DNA of 64,000 bases from an uncultured Lachnospiraceae bacterium (lineage in GTDB: Bacteria > Bacillota > Clostridia > Lachnospirales > Lachnospiraceae): NCBI GenBank assembly GCA_900314255.1, contig OMUP01000109.1, positions 1-64,000 on the forward strand. Reading direction: 5' to 3'. The position numbers and the translations under genes were made by a program. The number at the start of each line of letters is the position of its first letter. Positions within the stretch are counted from its first letter, which is position 1. The notes beneath the pieces were generated by a model. It was given only the letters and a program-made list of their open reading frames with translations, had not been told where the DNA came from and searched no databases. Of the stretch, positions 61,504 to 64,000 are shown piece by piece.

Positions 61504-62304
61504 ATGGCTGTTGATCTGTTTTCCATCGGACCAATCACCATTCATGGCTATGGCCTGATGATCGGCATCGGCTTTGTGATGGCCATGCTGATGGGATTTT
61601 ACCGCTTTAAAAGAAAAAATCTGGAACCGGACGCCGTGGTCGACATTGTTCTGATCTGCGGACTGGTCGGTTTCGGCGGCGGAAAGCTGTTCTACATCAT
61701 TGTGGAGTGGAAGAGATTTCTGGCAAATCCGCTCGCAATACTCGGCTCGTCCGGCTTTGTCGTGTACGGCGGTATCATCACCAGCGTGCTTGCGATCATG
61801 CTGTACTGCCATCACAAAAAGTTCGTCTTCATGGATTATTTTGACGCACTTGTTCCGGAAGTGGCGCTGGCCCAGGGGTTCGGCCGCATCGGGTGTTTCC
61901 TGGCCGGATGCTGCTACGGAAAGCCGACGGATTCCGTTTTCGGCGTGTATTTTCCGGACAATTCCTTAGGGCCCGGCAGCACCGTCAAGGTCATTCCGAC
62001 TGAATTGATCTCATCCGCCGGTGATTTTCTGATCTGTCTCGCGCTGATTCTGATCGACCGGAAGAGCCAGGGAAAGAAATGGAGACGCAAAGGCGATATC
62101 GGCTTCCTGTACATGGACTTCTACGCCGTCGGCCGGTTTCTCGTCGAAATCCTTCGCGGAGATCCGAGAGGAAACGTCGGAATCCTCAGCACTTCCCAGT
62201 TCATATCGATCTTCATGCTGGCAGCCGGAATCATCCTGATGATCCGGGAACACCGCCGCCAGCCTCAGACAGGCACTGGCGAAGGCGCTTCGGCAGACGC
62301 ATGA
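61504..62304 (+). CDS. lgt: Prolipoprotein diacylglyceryl transferase (Lgt-like)
   Basis: A 266-residue membrane enzyme with about seven helices that adds diacylglycerol to lipobox cysteine. IHGYGLMIGIGF (first histidine), FGRIGCFLAGCCYGKPT (Lgt signature region) and LRGDPRG near the end match Lgt. The signature differs from the classic GRIGNFINGE form by Cys residues, as in several gut Bacillota. AAGGAGT precedes ATG 61504. The stop TGA begins TGACAAATG. It closes the run of plus-strand genes. Confidence 0.9.
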   Translation: MAVDLFSIGPITIHGYGLMIGIGFVMAMLMGFYRFKRKNLEPDAVVDIVLICGLVGFGGGKLFYIIVEWKRFLANPLAILGSSGFVVYGGIITSVLAIMLYCHHKKFVFMDYFDALVPEVALAQGFGRIGCFLAGCCYGKPTDSVFGVYFPDNSLGPGSTVKVIPTELISSAGDFLICLALILIDRKSQGKKWRRKGDIGFLYMDFYAVGRFLVEILRGDPRGNVGILSTSQFISIFMLAAGIILMIREHRRQPQTGTGEGASADA

Positions 62305-62323
62305 CAAATGAGTGACATAATAA

Positions 62324-62366
62324 AAGGCATGTGAAAGAGTACACACTCCTCACATGCCTTCTTTTT
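62324..62366. terminator. Bidirectional terminator between lgt and glnQ
   Basis: An 11-base perfect stem (62324-62334 with 62350-62360, AAGGCATGTGA and its complement) has A and T runs on either side. It suits the converging transcripts of lgt and the amino acid transporter genes. Confidence 0.9.
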
Positions 62367-62417
62367 GTTTTGCTGCTTATACTTATTATATCCGGACTGG
62401 AACGAGCTTTCTGGCCA

Positions 62418-63158
62418 TCAGAGAATCTTTGACAGGAAGTCTTTCAGACGCGGATTCTTCGGATGGGAGAAAATTTCCTCCGCCGTTCCTTCTTCCTGAA
62501 TTCCACCGTCCGCGCAGAACAGAACGCGGTCGGCCACTTCTCTGGCGAATCCCATTTCGTGTGTCACGACAGCCATGGTCATGCCGGAATCGGCCAGTTC
62601 CTTCATAACCTCCAGAACTTCTCCGACCATCTCCGGATCGAGGGCAGAAGTCGGCTCATCAAAAAGCATTACCTTCGGATGCATGGCAAGTGCCCGGACG
62701 ATGGCAATTCTCTGCTGCTGACCGCCGGAAAGAGAAGACGGATAGGCATCTGCCTTGTCGAGCAGTCCCACGCGTTTGAGAAGCTTTGTGGCTTCTTCAT
62801 TTGCCTCTTCCTTATTCATGCGGTGCGTCTCGACTGGCGCCAGCGTGATGTTCTCCTGCACAGTCTTGTGCGGGAAAAGATTGAAATGCTGGAAAACCAT
62901 GCCCATCTGCATGCGGATGGCGTTGATGTCTGTTTTCTTCGCAGTGATGTCGCTGCCTTCAAAATAAATATGACCGGCCGTCGGCCTCTCGAGAAGGTTG
63001 AGACAGCGCAGCAGTGTTGACTTTCCGGAGCCGGACGGTCCGATGATGACAACCTTTTCTCCTTCGAGAATGTGCTCGTTGATATCCTTCAGAACAAGGT
63101 TGCCGCCAAATCTTTTCTGAAGATGTTCGATACGGATCAGTTCATTATCTGCGTTCAC
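62418..63158 (-). CDS. Polar amino acid ABC transporter ATPase (GlnQ-type)
   Basis: A 246-residue ATPase of the PAAT family. Walker [17 protein letters not shown]-loop [13 protein letters not shown], signature [15 protein letters not shown], Walker [20 protein letters not shown] and [15 protein letters not shown] are intact. It would import glutamine, cystine or another polar amino acid with the permease encoded just upstream. The gene overlaps the permease gene by 14 bases, so the two are coupled. The solute-binding protein is not in the window. Confidence 0.94.
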   Translation of the reverse strand: MNADNELIRIEHLQKRFGGNLVLKDINEHILEGEKVVIIGPSGSGKSTLLRCLNLLERPTAGHIYFEGSDITAKKTDINAIRMQMGMVFQHFNLFPHKTVQENITLAPVETHRMNKEEANEEATKLLKRVGLLDKADAYPSSLSGGQQQRIAIVRALAMHPKVMLFDEPTSALDPEMVGEVLEVMKELADSGMTMAVVTHEMGFAREVADRVLFCADGGIQEEGTAEEIFSHPKNPRLKDFLSKIL

Positions 63159-63861
63159 TTTTTCTCATTCTCCCCTCGACAGTTCCAAGTATTTTCGTCA
63201 TGATCATGACACAGAGAAGATACAGGCCGGCAATGCACAGATACGGCATAAAGGCCTGATAGGTACGTGCCTGAATCTGCATGGCGGCTTTCGTCAGGTC
63301 GGTCAGGCCGATGACGGTAACCAGTGAAGTATCCTTGAAAAGGGTGATCAATTCGTTGCCAAGAGCCGGGAACACGTTTTTGATGGCCTGCGGAATGATA
63401 ATCTTGTTCATAACCGTGCTGTACGGCAGACCCAGAGAGCGGCCTGCTTCCATCTGGCCCGGATCAATCGACATAATACCGCTTCGGATAATCTCGGAGA
63501 CATAAGCGCCCGAGTTAATGCCGAGTGTCAGGATCGCGATGCCGATCAGGTTGCGGCTCGAGACGAACACGACAAATCCCATGATAAGAAGCTGAACCAT
63601 CATAGGCGTTCCGCGGATGACAGTAGTATAAATGATGCATATTCTGTTGAATACCGAAAGGACCGGATTCACTTTTCCCTTCTTCTGATCATGCGCCGTA
63701 CGGCAGATCGCGACGAGTATGCCGATCACGATACCGATTGCCAGGGCACCGGCCGTCACGAGAAAGGAAACGCCAAGACCTTTGAGATAACTCTGCCAGC
63801 GGTTCTGGTCCACAAAGCTGATATAGAACTGCGAGGACAGAGATGAGAAAAATGCCTGCAA
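63145..63861 (-). CDS. Polar amino acid ABC transporter permease (GlnP-type)
   Basis: A 238-residue permease with about five helices. The HEQRO-family segment ([12 protein letters not shown], then [28 protein letters not shown]) contains the EAA loop that contacts the ATPase. It is coupled to the ATPase gene. The remaining bases 63862-64000 hold no gene; a poor TAGTAT-type -10 on the minus strand near 63910 is the only promoter-like signal. A binding-protein gene may lie beyond the window. Confidence 0.93.
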   Translation of the reverse strand: MQAFFSSLSSQFYISFVDQNRWQSYLKGLGVSFLVTAGALAIGIVIGILVAICRTAHDQKKGKVNPVLSVFNRICIIYTTVIRGTPMMVQLLIMGFVVFVSSRNLIGIAILTLGINSGAYVSEIIRSGIMSIDPGQMEAGRSLGLPYSTVMNKIIIPQAIKNVFPALGNELITLFKDTSLVTVIGLTDLTKAAMQIQARTYQAFMPYLCIAGLYLLCVMIMTKILGTVEGRMRKSERR

Positions 63862-64000
63862 ACGTGCACCTGCTTTCCTCTGCGGAAAAACGCAGAAATT
63901 GATGACCTTATACTAGCATAGAAATGCCGGTTTGGCACTTATAATTATGCGTCTGAAGACAAATTAATGCATTTTTCCGGCCGACGGCTGCCTTCAGGTG

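Overview
The window reads as chromosomal DNA of an anaerobic, low-redox Bacillota bacterium, most likely a Clostridia member of the Lachnospiraceae type. This is judged from the gene families: type III glutamine synthetase, V-type ATPase, a six-subunit energy-converting [NiFe] hydrogenase, a DUF4317 protein, LicD, a sortase-assembled pilus, an FtsEX-S41 peptidase cluster and strong Shine-Dalgarno sites. By eye the base composition is moderately GC-rich. Coding density is high and I see no insertion sequence, prophage, CRISPR array or integrase.

Layout: 1-2.5 kb holds the end of luxS and glnN, facing each other across a shared terminator. 2.5-3.1 kb is a 650-base gap that contains a promoter and what looks like a large folded RNA of about 220 nt. 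3.1-8.8 kb is a five-gene polyamine operon (decarboxylase, SpeE, SpeB, carboxy(nor)spermidine dehydrogenase and decarboxylase). 8.8-13.5 kb holds a class B sortase remnant, class II aldolase, a zinc-ribbon protein with a TPM-domain partner, cyclophilin and a GNAT protein. 13.5-18 kb holds a DUF624 protein, tRNA-Gln and tRNA-Ser, an acyl-ACP thioesterase, CvfB and an orphan MsmK-type ATPase. 18-22.7 kb holds a CdaR/PucR-like regulator, ftsE-ftsX-ctp and a DUF308 membrane protein. 22.7-30 kb holds a LarB-LarC fusion, a small overlapping gene, a GT2 glycosyltransferase, a HerA-like ATPase, a TetM/EF-G-like GTPase fused to a NYN ribonuclease domain, and YqeY.

30-37.9 kb is an Ech-type hydrogenase operon (echABCDEF) with hypCDE. 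A GH3 glycosidase follows. On the opposite strand is a thioester-domain surface adhesin (40.1-42.8 kb). After thrH, a purine permease and licD comes a sortase plus backbone pilin operon (46-48.8 kb), so the adhesin and its likely assembly machinery flank three unrelated genes. 48.9-51.1 kb holds DegV and DUF4317 proteins. 51.2-59.9 kb is a complete V-type ATPase operon in Enterococcus hirae ntp order, with a Na+-type rotor signature. The window ends with a ROK fructokinase, a YkgJ-type cysteine protein, lgt and a polar amino acid ABC transporter pair on the minus strand.

How the parts work together: the hydrogenase and V-ATPase suggest an ion-gradient energy economy in a fermenter. The polyamine operon can take arginine to spermidine by more than one route. 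The pilus, adhesin, LicD, LuxS and sortase remnant point to life on a host or in a biofilm. The observations most worth following up are the structured RNA ahead of the polyamine operon, the GTPase-NYN fusion, the LarB-LarC fusion and the unusual expression signals of the pilus operon.
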